A stretch of 64,000 bases of DNA from the NCBI RefSeq assembly GCF_001547525.1, contig NZ_CM003769.1:372001-436000 (forward strand). Direction: 5' to 3'. Made by a program: the position numbers and the translations under genes. Positions 17,044 to 25,604 of the stretch are shown one piece after another. The notes under the pieces are model-generated. The model was not told the origin of the DNA. It ran no database searches and saw only the letters and a program-made list of their open reading frames with translations. This DNA is from Burkholderia anthina (GTDB lineage: Bacteria > Pseudomonadota > Gammaproteobacteria > Burkholderiales > Burkholderiaceae). Position 1 is the first letter of the stretch. Every line of letters starts with the position of its first letter.

Positions 17044-18627
17044 ATGAACGCATTGATCAGCATCGCCGACCTGCTCGAACATGGCGCCGCGCGCTGGCCG
17101 CATCGTCCGGCTTATGCCGACGGCGGCGGCACGCTGACTTACGACCAGCTTGCCCACGCGGTCCGGCGCGCCGCCGCCGTACTCGCGGCGCGCGGCGTGC
17201 AGCCCGGCGAACGCGTCGCGATCTATGCGCCGAAGCGCATCGAAACCGTGGTCGCGATGCTCGCGGCCAACGCGCTGGGCGCGATCTTCGTGCCGGTCAA
17301 CCCGCAATTGAAGGAAGCGCAGATCGAACACATCGTCGCCGACAGCGGCGCCGCGCTGTTCGTGACCGGTGCGCAGCGGCTCAAGCGCCTGCCGGCGCTC
17401 GCCGCGCTCGTCGGCACGCGCACGCTGCTGATCGAGGAACTGGCCGATGCGATCGATTCGCCCGGCACCGACACGCCGGCGTCGGCGGCGGCCCCCGCCG
17501 GCCGCCCGGTCGACGACGATCCGGCCGCGCTGCTCTACACGTCCGGCTCGACCGGCAAGCCGAAAGGCGTCGTCGTATCGCACCGCAACCTGGTGTCGGG
17601 CGCGTTCAGCGTCGCCGCATACCAGCAGCTCGCCGACGACGACGTCGTGCTCGGCGTGCTGCCGCTCAGCTTCGATGCGGGCCTGAGCCAGCTGACGACC
17701 GCGCTCGCGTCCGGCGCGTGCTACACGCCGCTCGACTTCCTGCAGCCGGCCGAAGTGCCGCGCCATTGCGACGCGTTCGGCGTCACGTCGATCACCGGCG
17801 TGCCGCCGCTGTGGATGCAGCTCGCGTCGGCCGGCTGGAGCGACGCCGCGCGCACGCGGATCCGCCGCTTCGCGAACACCGGCGGCCATCTCGCGACGCC
17901 GCTGCTGCACCGTCTGCAGGCGCTGTTCACGCACGCGTCGCCGTACCTGATGTACGGGCTGACCGAGGCATTCCGCTCGACGTACCTGCCGCCCGCGGAT
18001 GCCGCGCTGCGCCCGACGTCGATCGGCAAGGCCGTGCCGAACGCGGAAATCCTCGTGCTGCGCGCGGACGGCAGCGAATGCGCGGCCGACGAGCCCGGCG
18101 AACTCGTGCATCGCGGCGCATTCGTCACGCTCGGCTACTGGAACCGGCCCGAGCTGACGGCGCAGCGCTTTCGCCCGCTGCCGCGCCGGCACGGCGAGAT
18201 TCCGCGCCCGGACGTCGCCGTATGGTCCGGCGACATCGTGCGGCGCGACGCGGACGGCTACCTGTACTTCGTCGCGCGCGGCGACGACATGATCAAGACG
18301 TCGGGCTATCGCGTGAGCCCGACCGAGGTCGAGGACGTGCTGTTCGCGCTGCCGCACATCCGCGAGGCCGCGGTATTCGGGGTTCCGCATCCGGCGCTCG
18401 GCGAGGCGATCGCCGCATGCGTCGTGTCGACGCTCGACGCCGACGCGTGCCGCATCGACATCGCCCGCGCGTGCCGCGACGCGTTGCCCACCTACATGAA
18501 CCCGCTCGTCGTCGAGCCGCTGCCGGCGTTGCCGCGCAACCCGAACGGCAAGATCGACCGACCGGCGCTGAAAGCGCAGTATCGCGACGCGTTCGCGCGC
18601 CCGAACCTCGAGGAGACCGCCGCATGA
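17044..18627 (+). CDS. AMP-dependent ligase (acyl/amino-acyl activating)
   Basis: A 527-residue ANL enzyme. Motifs: LLYTSGSTGKPKGVVV (near residue 161), YGLTEAFRST, SGDIVRRDADGYLYFVARGD, KTSGYRVSPTEVED and the lysine in PRNPNGKIDRP. It lacks the insertion typical of FAALs and resembles the CoA-ligase/adenylation type found with a LysA-like decarboxylase in exosortase-A gene sets. It could load an amino or short acyl acid onto the ACP. A ribosome site (AGAGGAG) lies before ATG 17044. It overlaps the next gene by ATGA. Confidence 0.85.
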   Translation: MNALISIADLLEHGAARWPHRPAYADGGGTLTYDQLAHAVRRAAAVLAARGVQPGERVAIYAPKRIETVVAMLAANALGAIFVPVNPQLKEAQIEHIVADSGAALFVTGAQRLKRLPALAALVGTRTLLIEELADAIDSPGTDTPASAAAPAGRPVDDDPAALLYTSGSTGKPKGVVVSHRNLVSGAFSVAAYQQLADDDVVLGVLPLSFDAGLSQLTTALASGACYTPLDFLQPAEVPRHCDAFGVTSITGVPPLWMQLASAGWSDAARTRIRRFANTGGHLATPLLHRLQALFTHASPYLMYGLTEAFRSTYLPPADAALRPTSIGKAVPNAEILVLRADGSECAADEPGELVHRGAFVTLGYWNRPELTAQRFRPLPRRHGEIPRPDVAVWSGDIVRRDADGYLYFVARGDDMIKTSGYRVSPTEVEDVLFALPHIREAAVFGVPHPALGEAIAACVVSTLDADACRIDIARACRDALPTYMNPLVVEPLPALPRNPNGKIDRPALKAQYRDAFARPNLEETAA

Positions 18628-19718
18628 CCCCGTCGACGCTCGATGAACCCTGTGTCGGCGCGCCGCGCGTCGCCGCGCCCGGCACGCTTGCATTGTCCGG
18701 CGGCGTCGTGGTGCTGCCGCCCGCCGTCGTGTTCAGCGCGATCCAGGCGCAGGAGCGCCATCCCGGCTACCGCCATCTGCTGCTGCCGCAGGCGCGCTTT
18801 GCGCGGCCGCGCGGCATGGGCGCGCTGACGCCCGACGAAGGCACGCGCCTCGCGCCGGGCGGCCGGCCCGCGCTGCGCGTCGCGCCGCCGGGGCGCAGCC
18901 TCGCCGATCTCGCCGCCGATGCGGCGCTCGACCTGCGCGACCAGCTCGGCTCCGGCGCGCTCGCGCGCACGACGCATCTGATCGTCGCCAGTTGCGCGCT
19001 CAACGAAGGCATCGGCGACTCGGTCGTCGGCCGCATGCAGTACGAACTCGGGCTCCAGCGCGTGACGCCGTTCGCGCTCGGCCAGAACGGCACGCTCGGC
19101 TGGTATTCGGCGCTGATGCTGCTCGACGGGCTGCTGCTCGACGAAGGCGACCAGGCGCTCGTGATCCTCAGTGACAAGTGGCTCTACCCGTTCTTCCGCC
19201 AGTTCGGCGATCTGGTCGGTTACGGCGATGCGGCCGCCGCGCTGCTCGTGTCGCGCGCGGGGCCGGCGCCGGAGCCGGCCGCGTGGGGAGGCGTGCGCGC
19301 CGTCGCGATGGAGTTCGGGCCATCGGTCGCCGATCCGTGGGCCGATGCGCCGGCCGCGCTGCGCGACACGCTCGCGCCGGTCGCCGCCCGCGCGATCCGC
19401 CGCGCGCTCGACCAGGCCAACCTGCGCGCGAACCAGATCGACTGGTGCGTGCCGCCGGGCTTCGATCCCGGCTTCGCGGCACGCGTGGCCGACGCCGCGT
19501 CGATCCCGGTCGGCGCGCGCATCCAGCACGACGGGGCCGGCCATCTGTCGTCGGCCGAATCGGCCGCCGCGCTGATCCGGCTCGCGGGCGCGCTCGATGA
19601 AGGCGAACGCCGCACGGTGCTCGTCTGGGACGCGGCGCTGCATGGCGCGGCGGCGGCGGCCGTCGTCGATCTGGCCGGCGGCCTCGACGCCGCGCTCGAT
19701 ATCGAAGGAGACGCATGA
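18624..19718 (+). CDS. KAS III-like protein lacking the catalytic triad
   Basis: A 364-residue thiolase-fold protein. The KAS III outline is clear (QNGTLGWYSALMLLDG, then ALVILSDKW, FGDLVGYGDAAAALLV, and a C-terminal half), but by eye the Cys position is Thr157, the HQAN region reads VPPGFDPG and the GN-T-S loop reads GHLSSAES. All three usual catalytic residues appear replaced. It is probably a non-catalytic partner, like chain-length factors, of the active paralogue at 14873, or a different acyltransferase. The start overlaps the ligase stop (ATGA) and its own stop overlaps the dehydrogenase start. Confidence 0.68.
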   Translation: MTPSTLDEPCVGAPRVAAPGTLALSGGVVVLPPAVVFSAIQAQERHPGYRHLLLPQARFARPRGMGALTPDEGTRLAPGGRPALRVAPPGRSLADLAADAALDLRDQLGSGALARTTHLIVASCALNEGIGDSVVGRMQYELGLQRVTPFALGQNGTLGWYSALMLLDGLLLDEGDQALVILSDKWLYPFFRQFGDLVGYGDAAAALLVSRAGPAPEPAAWGGVRAVAMEFGPSVADPWADAPAALRDTLAPVAARAIRRALDQANLRANQIDWCVPPGFDPGFAARVADAASIPVGARIQHDGAGHLSSAESAAALIRLAGALDEGERRTVLVWDAALHGAAAAAVVDLAGGLDAALDIEGDA

Positions 19719-21565
19719 TGAGCGCATACAAAGTCAGCCTGCGCGAGTTGCGCTTCTTTCTGTGGGAACTGTTCGAGGCCGACCGGCACTTTCTCGAACA
19801 CGGGCCGTACAGCGCGCACGATCGTGCGTCCGTCGACGCGCTGCTCGAACGCGCGCGCGACTTCGCGCTCGACCTCGGGCGCAGCTACCAGCAGGCGGAC
19901 GTCGAGGGCTGCACGCTGCTCGACGACGGCCAGGTACGGATTCCTTCGCATTTCCATGCGCTGTGGGCACGTTTTCGCGACGAGTGGTCGAACACGCTGT
20001 TCGGCACCGCGCACGGGCTGCCGCCGATCGTCACGCAGATGATCTACGAGATGTTCATGGGCGCGAATCCGTCGTTCATGACGTACGGCGGTTTCACGCG
20101 CCCCGCGGTCAAGCTGCTGCAGATGCACGGCACGCCGCATCAGAAGGCGCTGATCGCGCCGCTCGAAGCGTACCGCTGGGACGCGTGCTTCTGCGCGACC
20201 GAACCGCAGGCCGGCACCGACCTCACCGCGGTCGCGCTGCGCGCGACGCCGCTCGAACGCGATATCTACGCGATCGACGGCGAGAAGGTCTACATCTCGG
20301 CCGGCATGCACGAGCTGACGGAAAACACGCTGTATTTCGTGCTCGGGCGCATCGATACCGCATCGCCGGATTCATTCTCGCTGTCGTGCCTCGTCGTGCC
20401 GCGCTTCTGGCCGGACGAAGAGACCGGCGAGCTGCGGCCGAACCATGTCGACTGCATCGGCCTGCCGCGCAAGATGGGGCTCAAGGGCTGCGCGAACACG
20501 CATCTGGTGTTCGGCGCGAACGGCACGACGAAAGGCTGGCTGCTCGGCGGCCGGCGCAACGTCGGCCTGCTGCAGTTGATGCCGCTGATGAACCAGGCGC
20601 GGATGAGTACCGGGATGTTCGGCGTCGGCGTCGCGTCGAGCGCGTACCTGCACGCGGTCGAGTATGCGGGCCGCCGGCTGCAGGGGCGGCCGATCGAGCG
20701 CGCGTCGAACACGAACGCCGCGCGCGTCGCGATCGTCGAGCACGCGGACGTGCAGCGCATGCTGGTCGACATGAAAAGCCGCGTCGACGGTTGCCGCGGC
20801 CTGCTCGGCAAGCTCGCCGCGACCGCGACGCGCGCGGCGATGCTCGAAGCGACGCCCGACGCCGACCCGGCCGAGATCGAGCGCCACCGCAAGCTGCAAC
20901 TGCTGCTGACGCCGATCTGCAAGGCGTTCATCTCCGACCAGGCATGGCGCATCTGCGAGACCGCGATCCAGGTGCATGGCGGGCTCGGCTATACCGACGC
21001 GAGCCCCGTCGAGCAGAATGCGCGCGACGTGAAGATCCTGTCGATCTGGGAAGGCACGAACTACATCCAGGCGCAGGACCTCGTGCGCGACAAGCTCGGC
21101 TTCGGCCGCCATTCGCGGCTGATCCAGTACTACCGCGACGAACTCGACGCGTTCCTCGCGCAGCAGCATCAGGCCGGCACGCAGGCGGAGCTGCGGCCGC
21201 TGTTCGACGCGCTGCGCGCGGGCGCCGACCGGATCGCCGCCGCGCTCGACGACATCGCGCGCGACGTGCAGGACGGCCACACGCATCGCAGCAGCCAGTT
21301 CTACACGCGCTTTCTGGAGATGTTCGGCGTGGTCACGTCGGCGTGGGTGCTGCTCGAATCGGCGACGATCGCCGCGCGCCGGCTCGATGCGCCGGAAACG
21401 GCCGACATGCCGGCCGAGCTCGCGTTCTATCGCGGCAAGCTGAAAAGCGCGCGCTACTACTTCGCGAACGTGCTGCCCGTCGTCGACCAGCACGCGGCCG
21501 TGATCGCCGCGATGGCGCACGCGGCGATCAGCGTCAGCAGCGACGAACTCGCCGCGGCGGAATGA
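19715..21565 (+). CDS. acyl-CoA dehydrogenase, large FadE/AidB-like type
   Basis: A 616-residue flavoenzyme of the long FadE5-type. CFCATEPQAGTDLTAV marks the FAD-binding loop, GEKVYISAGMHEL the second, and ILSIWEGTNYIQAQD carries the expected catalytic glutamate region; a further C-terminal helical domain follows. It would introduce an alpha,beta double bond into an acyl thioester. ATG 19715 follows GAAGGAG and overlaps the upstream stop. From memory, the afc gene afcE encodes an acyl-CoA dehydrogenase affecting membrane lipid phenotypes; this full-length copy is the better candidate of the two in the operon. Confidence 0.87.
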   Translation: MMSAYKVSLRELRFFLWELFEADRHFLEHGPYSAHDRASVDALLERARDFALDLGRSYQQADVEGCTLLDDGQVRIPSHFHALWARFRDEWSNTLFGTAHGLPPIVTQMIYEMFMGANPSFMTYGGFTRPAVKLLQMHGTPHQKALIAPLEAYRWDACFCATEPQAGTDLTAVALRATPLERDIYAIDGEKVYISAGMHELTENTLYFVLGRIDTASPDSFSLSCLVVPRFWPDEETGELRPNHVDCIGLPRKMGLKGCANTHLVFGANGTTKGWLLGGRRNVGLLQLMPLMNQARMSTGMFGVGVASSAYLHAVEYAGRRLQGRPIERASNTNAARVAIVEHADVQRMLVDMKSRVDGCRGLLGKLAATATRAAMLEATPDADPAEIERHRKLQLLLTPICKAFISDQAWRICETAIQVHGGLGYTDASPVEQNARDVKILSIWEGTNYIQAQDLVRDKLGFGRHSRLIQYYRDELDAFLAQQHQAGTQAELRPLFDALRAGADRIAAALDDIARDVQDGHTHRSSQFYTRFLEMFGVVTSAWVLLESATIAARRLDAPETADMPAELAFYRGKLKSARYYFANVLPVVDQHAAVIAAMAHAAISVSSDELAAAE

Positions 21566-21566
21566 C

Positions 21567-22811
21567 ATGGACACGACGCTCGATTCCGGCATCCCCGCCG
21601 CCCCGACCGCCGATGCGCCGCGCAACCTGCTCGGCCGCCCGACGACGCGCCATCGCGGCACCGACATCGACGGCGCGACGCTCGACCCCGAAGCGCTGCG
21701 CGTGCGCGATCTCGACCTGAACGCGCTGATCGGCGCGACGACGTTCGAAGGCGCGCTCGCGCATCTGTGGTTCGACGTCGCGCCCGGCCGCGCCGACCAT
21801 CGCGCGCACGAGGACGCGATCGCCGCGCGGCTCGCCGCGTTCGCCGACGCGCTGGCGCCCGGCTCGGTCGCCCAGTCGGTCGCGGCCGACCTCGGTGCGG
21901 CGGGCGTCGCGCCGGTGTTCGCGGCCGCGTCCGGCCTGCTGCGCGGCCTCGACGACGTGCTCGAACGCATGCGCGGCCCGGCGCCGGACGATGCCGATCT
22001 CGACACGATGCTGCTGTGCGCGGCCGCCGCGCCGTTCCTGCTGCACGCGGCGATCGAGGGCCGGCCGTTCGCCGCCGGCCCGCGCGCCGGCGGCGGCACG
22101 GCGCTCGATGCAGCACGGACCCAAGCGCAACGCATGCTCGTGCTGACCGGCGCGACGCGCCACGACGCGCCGGCGCAAGCCGCGATGGACATGCTGCTCG
22201 TCGCGTGGCACGCCGGCTTCGGCTACATCACACCGACCGTGCTCGCGCCGCGCGTGGCGATCGGCACCGGCGTCACGCTGACGCAGGCGATCGCGTCCGG
22301 CTTCCTCGCGAGCGGGCCGTCGCACGTCGGCGCGGCGCTCGAAGCGATGCAGTGGCTCGCGGCGCTCGCGCGATCGGTGCCCGGCGGCGCCGGCGCACCG
22401 TCGGCCGCGCTCGACGCAGCCGGGCGCGCGGCGATCGACGCGGCGCTCGACGCGAAACGCACGCTGTACGGCTTCGGCCATCCGCTGTTCGTCGCCGATC
22501 CGCGTCCGCCGCACATGCGCGGTCGGTTCGCGGCTTGCGGCTTCGGCGGCGGCTACGTGACGCTATTCGACGCGTGCCGCGCGCAGGCCGACGCGCGCCG
22601 CGCGCTGCGGCCGAACATCGATTTCCTGACCGCCGCGACGCTGCTCGAACTCGGCGTCGCCGCGCCGTCGTGGGGCGTCGGTGTCGGCCTCGGCGCGCGC
22701 ATCGCGGCGATGGCCGCGCATGCGGTGGAACGGCGCCGCCGCCCGGCGTTCGGCGTCAACAGCGCGACCGCGCGACGGCTGCTGGCCGCCGTGCCGGTCG
22801 GCTGGCTGTGA
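21567..22811 (+). CDS. citrate-synthase-like protein
   Basis: A 414-residue protein. The C-terminal two-thirds follow citrate synthase: TQAIASGFLASGPSHVGAA (first histidine of the 'G-x-x-HGGA' loop), LYGFGHPLFVADPRPPHM (second histidine, 'GFGH' loop) and NIDFLTAATLLELGV (the Asp-containing loop). The first ~100 residues are divergent. Citrate synthases condense an acyl-CoA with a 2-oxoacid; this one may join an activated acyl group to a small 2-oxoacid, giving a carboxylated head group. It lies 1 bp after the dehydrogenase. It is not the TCA-cycle enzyme, to judge by its context and divergence. Confidence 0.75.
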   Translation: MDTTLDSGIPAAPTADAPRNLLGRPTTRHRGTDIDGATLDPEALRVRDLDLNALIGATTFEGALAHLWFDVAPGRADHRAHEDAIAARLAAFADALAPGSVAQSVAADLGAAGVAPVFAAASGLLRGLDDVLERMRGPAPDDADLDTMLLCAAAAPFLLHAAIEGRPFAAGPRAGGGTALDAARTQAQRMLVLTGATRHDAPAQAAMDMLLVAWHAGFGYITPTVLAPRVAIGTGVTLTQAIASGFLASGPSHVGAALEAMQWLAALARSVPGGAGAPSAALDAAGRAAIDAALDAKRTLYGFGHPLFVADPRPPHMRGRFAACGFGGGYVTLFDACRAQADARRALRPNIDFLTAATLLELGVAAPSWGVGVGLGARIAAMAAHAVERRRRPAFGVNSATARRLLAAVPVGWL

Positions 22812-22839
22812 ACCCTCACCCTTTCGCACAAGGAACGTC

Positions 22840-23502
22840 ATGCTGCTCAAGAACCTGCGCCCGGCGAACGACTACGATCGCTTCGCCACCGAAACGCTCG
22901 AACCGTGGGACCTGCTGTTCATCAGCCGCATCCGCCAGCTCGCGCGCGGGATGACGCCCGGCACGATCGCCGACATCGGCACGGCCACCGGCGTCGTGCC
23001 GGTGCGGCTCGCGACCGATCCGGCGATGCGCGGCTGGCGCTACGTCGGCATCGACCTCGATCCGGCAATGCTCGACGAAGGCCGCCCGCGCATTCGCGAA
23101 CTCGGGCTCGACGACACGATCGAGATGCGCGTCGGCGACGCGCTCGCGCTGCCGTTCGACGCCGGCACGCTGACGATGGCGGTCGGCCGCGCGACGCTGC
23201 ACCATCTGCCCGACAAGGCGTTGAGCCTCACCGAGATGTACCGCGTGCTGGAGCCGGGCGGCATCGCGCTCGTGCACGACATGCGCCGCGACGCGCCGCA
23301 GCACCTGCTCGACCGCTTCACCGAGATGCGCGCGGCCGCCGACTATCCGCCGACCCACGTCGAGGAAAAGATCACGCTCGACGAGGCGCATGCGCTGGTG
23401 GCCGAAGCCGGTCTGACGCAGGTTGCGTCGATCTACAGCCCGAGCGCGGGGCTCGGCGCGCTCGGCTTCGAAATCCTGCTGAAGAAACCGGCGCTGGCCT
23501 GA
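22840..23502 (+). CDS. SAM-dependent methyltransferase, class I
   Basis: A 220-residue class I methyltransferase: motif I IADIGTATGVVPVRL (about residues 43-57), the acidic residue of motif II in YVGIDLD, VGDALALPF and the HHLPD/GGIALVHD post-motifs of Methyltransf_11 type. AAGGAA precedes ATG 22840. A free-standing enzyme, likely O-, N- or C-methylating the cluster product or its head group. It lies 28 bp after the citrate-synthase-like gene and 3 bp before the dioxygenase gene. Confidence 0.85.
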   Translation: MLLKNLRPANDYDRFATETLEPWDLLFISRIRQLARGMTPGTIADIGTATGVVPVRLATDPAMRGWRYVGIDLDPAMLDEGRPRIRELGLDDTIEMRVGDALALPFDAGTLTMAVGRATLHHLPDKALSLTEMYRVLEPGGIALVHDMRRDAPQHLLDRFTEMRAAADYPPTHVEEKITLDEAHALVAEAGLTQVASIYSPSAGLGALGFEILLKKPALA

Positions 23503-23505
23503 GCG

Positions 23506-24579
23506 ATGACCGATCTCGCCTTCCTCGCCGCACATGCCGCCGTGCGGCTCGGCGCCGACGACGTGCACTGCGCGCCGGTCGCGCCCGGCGCGACGCTGCC
23601 GCTGTGCGTGAGCCCGCGCAGCGCCGAACTCGCGACGTCGCCGGAGACGTTCGTCGCGTGGTACCGCTCGCGGCTCGACACGATCGACACGCTGCTCGAT
23701 GCGTGCGGCGCGCTGCTGTGGCGCGGCTTCGCGGTACCCGACACCGCCGCGTTCGGCCGCCTCGGCGCGCTCTACCCGGCGCACGCGAACGGCTACACGG
23801 CCGGCGCCGCACCGCGCCGGCAGATCGACGGCCAGGTCTACGAGTCGACCCGCATGCCGCCGCCGTTCAAGATCGGGCTGCACCAGGAGATGGCCTACAT
23901 GCCCGCATTCCCGCGCCTCGTCGCGTTCTATTGCCGGCAGCCGGCCGACGCGGGCGGCGAAACGCCGATCTGCGACATGCGCCGCGTGACCGCGCGCGTG
24001 CCGGCCGCGCTGCGCGCGCGGTTTGCGGAACGCGGCGTGATGTACCTGCGCAATTTCGCGGCGCCGGGCGACCGCGCGGACGGCCTCGCCGCCAATCCGA
24101 ACCTGCCGTTCGCCGCGTACCACCGGCCGTGGGACGACGCATTCGGCACGACGGCGCGCGACGAAGTCGAACGGCTGTGCGCGGAACGCGGCGTCGGCTG
24201 CCGCTGGCTCGACGACGGCAGCGTGACCGTATCGCACGTCGGCAGCGCGCTGCGCACGCATCCGCGCACCGGCGAGACGGTGTGGTTCAACCAGGCGAGC
24301 GCGCAGCACCCGAACCCGCGCTCGATGGGCGCGCTCAGCTATCGCTACCTGCAGCGCATGTACGGCACGCGCGCCGCGTTTCCGTACGAGATCCGCTACG
24401 GCGACGGCTCGCCGATGCCGTTCGACGATCTGGTGGCGATCTACGACGCGCTCGACGAAGAGGAACGGGCGTTCCCGTGGCAGGCCGGCGACGTGCTCGT
24501 CGTCGACAACATGCTGGTCGCGCACGGCCGCAACCCGTACCGCGGCGTGCGCGACACGCAGGTCATGCTGTTCGACTGA
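23506..24579 (+). CDS. TauD/SyrP-like Fe(II)/2-oxoglutarate oxygenase
   Basis: A 357-residue oxygenase of the TauD/TfdA superfamily. The iron ligands are the HQE pair in GLHQEMAYMP (near residue 125) and the distal histidine in NMLVAHGRNPYRGVR (near 345); the arginine two turns later binds 2-oxoglutarate. The H-x-E rather than H-x-D facial triad and the surrounding text resemble SyrP-type hydroxylases of carrier-bound substrates. It probably hydroxylates an ACP-bound or free intermediate. It is tightly packed in the operon. Confidence 0.82.
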   Translation: MTDLAFLAAHAAVRLGADDVHCAPVAPGATLPLCVSPRSAELATSPETFVAWYRSRLDTIDTLLDACGALLWRGFAVPDTAAFGRLGALYPAHANGYTAGAAPRRQIDGQVYESTRMPPPFKIGLHQEMAYMPAFPRLVAFYCRQPADAGGETPICDMRRVTARVPAALRARFAERGVMYLRNFAAPGDRADGLAANPNLPFAAYHRPWDDAFGTTARDEVERLCAERGVGCRWLDDGSVTVSHVGSALRTHPRTGETVWFNQASAQHPNPRSMGALSYRYLQRMYGTRAAFPYEIRYGDGSPMPFDDLVAIYDALDEEERAFPWQAGDVLVVDNMLVAHGRNPYRGVRDTQVMLFD

Positions 24580-24590
24580 GGATGCCGACG

Positions 24591-25604
24591 ATGAGCGTTT
24601 CGTTTCTTGCGTCCGTGCGCGCGATGTTCGGCCCGCCCGCCGCGTTCGACCGGCCGCGGCGCGCGGGCACGCCGCCGCTGCCCGACGCGCATGCGCCGGG
24701 CGCGGCGCTCGGCGCGCGCGCGATCGACGTCGCGGCCGGCGATTTCCGCTTCTCCGCGCGCCACGTGCGGTTCCGGCTCGGCGCGATCACCGCGATCGTC
24801 GGGCCGAACGGCTCCGGCAAGACCACGCTGCTCGAAACGCTGCTCGGCTTCCGGCGCGGCGGCAGCGACGTGCGCGTGCTCGACGTGCCGGCCGAACGCT
24901 TCATGCGCGATTCGCGCTCGCTGCAGCGGATCGGCGCGCAATTGCAGAAGGTCGAGTATCCCGATCACCTGCGCGTGTCGGAGATCGTCGCGCTGCACCG
25001 CGCGATGTACGCGCACACCGATGCGGCGATCGCCGACGCGCTCGGCATCGCCGAACTGCTCGACAAGCCGTGCCGTGCGCTGTCGAAGGGGCAGCGCCAG
25101 CGCGTGGACCTCTACGTCGCGCTCGCGCATCGGCCCGAGCTGGCCGTGCTCGACGAACCGTTCACGGGCCTCGACCGCCGCTACGCGGGCGTCGTGATCG
25201 ACCTGCTGCGCCACCGCGCAAGCGGTACGAGCATCGCGATGATCTGCCATTCCGAGGAAGAACTGAGCGTGGTCGACGATCTCGTGTGGGTGCGCGACGG
25301 CGGCGTGCGCTACCAGGGCGACCAGGACACGCTGCGCGCCGAGCTCGTCGGCGATGCGCGCGCGGTCCTGCATTGCCGCGACGAGGCCGATGCGCGCGCG
25401 CTGCGCAAGCGGCTCGCGGCGCTGCCCGGCGTGACCGGCGTGCGTGTGTCGGCCGCGCACGTGGTCGAGGCGTTCGGCGATGCGACGCTGCATCCGAACG
25501 TGCACCGGATCGTCGGCGAACGGGGCATCCAGCATCTCGCGCTCGCGCCGAGCACGCTGGGCGACCTGCTGCGCCTGTGCACCGAGGGCCCGAGCCATGA
25601 CTAA
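24591..25604 (+). CDS. ABC transporter ATP-binding protein (ABC-2 type exporter)
   Basis: A 337-residue ATPase: Walker A GPNGSGKTT (about 75-83), Q-loop at IGAQLQKVEYP, signature ALSKGQRQRV, Walker B LAVLDEP and switch histidine ICHSEEE. Residues 1-45 form an extra N-terminal tail and ~250-337 a C-terminal extension, as in exporter ATPases of the CcmA/NodI class. I chose ATG 24591 because GAGG lies 9 bases before it; ATG 24582 has no spacing. It pairs with the permease that overlaps its end. This is the second ABC system of the cluster. Confidence 0.87.
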   Translation: MSVSFLASVRAMFGPPAAFDRPRRAGTPPLPDAHAPGAALGARAIDVAAGDFRFSARHVRFRLGAITAIVGPNGSGKTTLLETLLGFRRGGSDVRVLDVPAERFMRDSRSLQRIGAQLQKVEYPDHLRVSEIVALHRAMYAHTDAAIADALGIAELLDKPCRALSKGQRQRVDLYVALAHRPELAVLDEPFTGLDRRYAGVVIDLLRHRASGTSIAMICHSEEELSVVDDLVWVRDGGVRYQGDQDTLRAELVGDARAVLHCRDEADARALRKRLAALPGVTGVRVSAAHVVEAFGDATLHPNVHRIVGERGIQHLALAPSTLGDLLRLCTEGPSHD

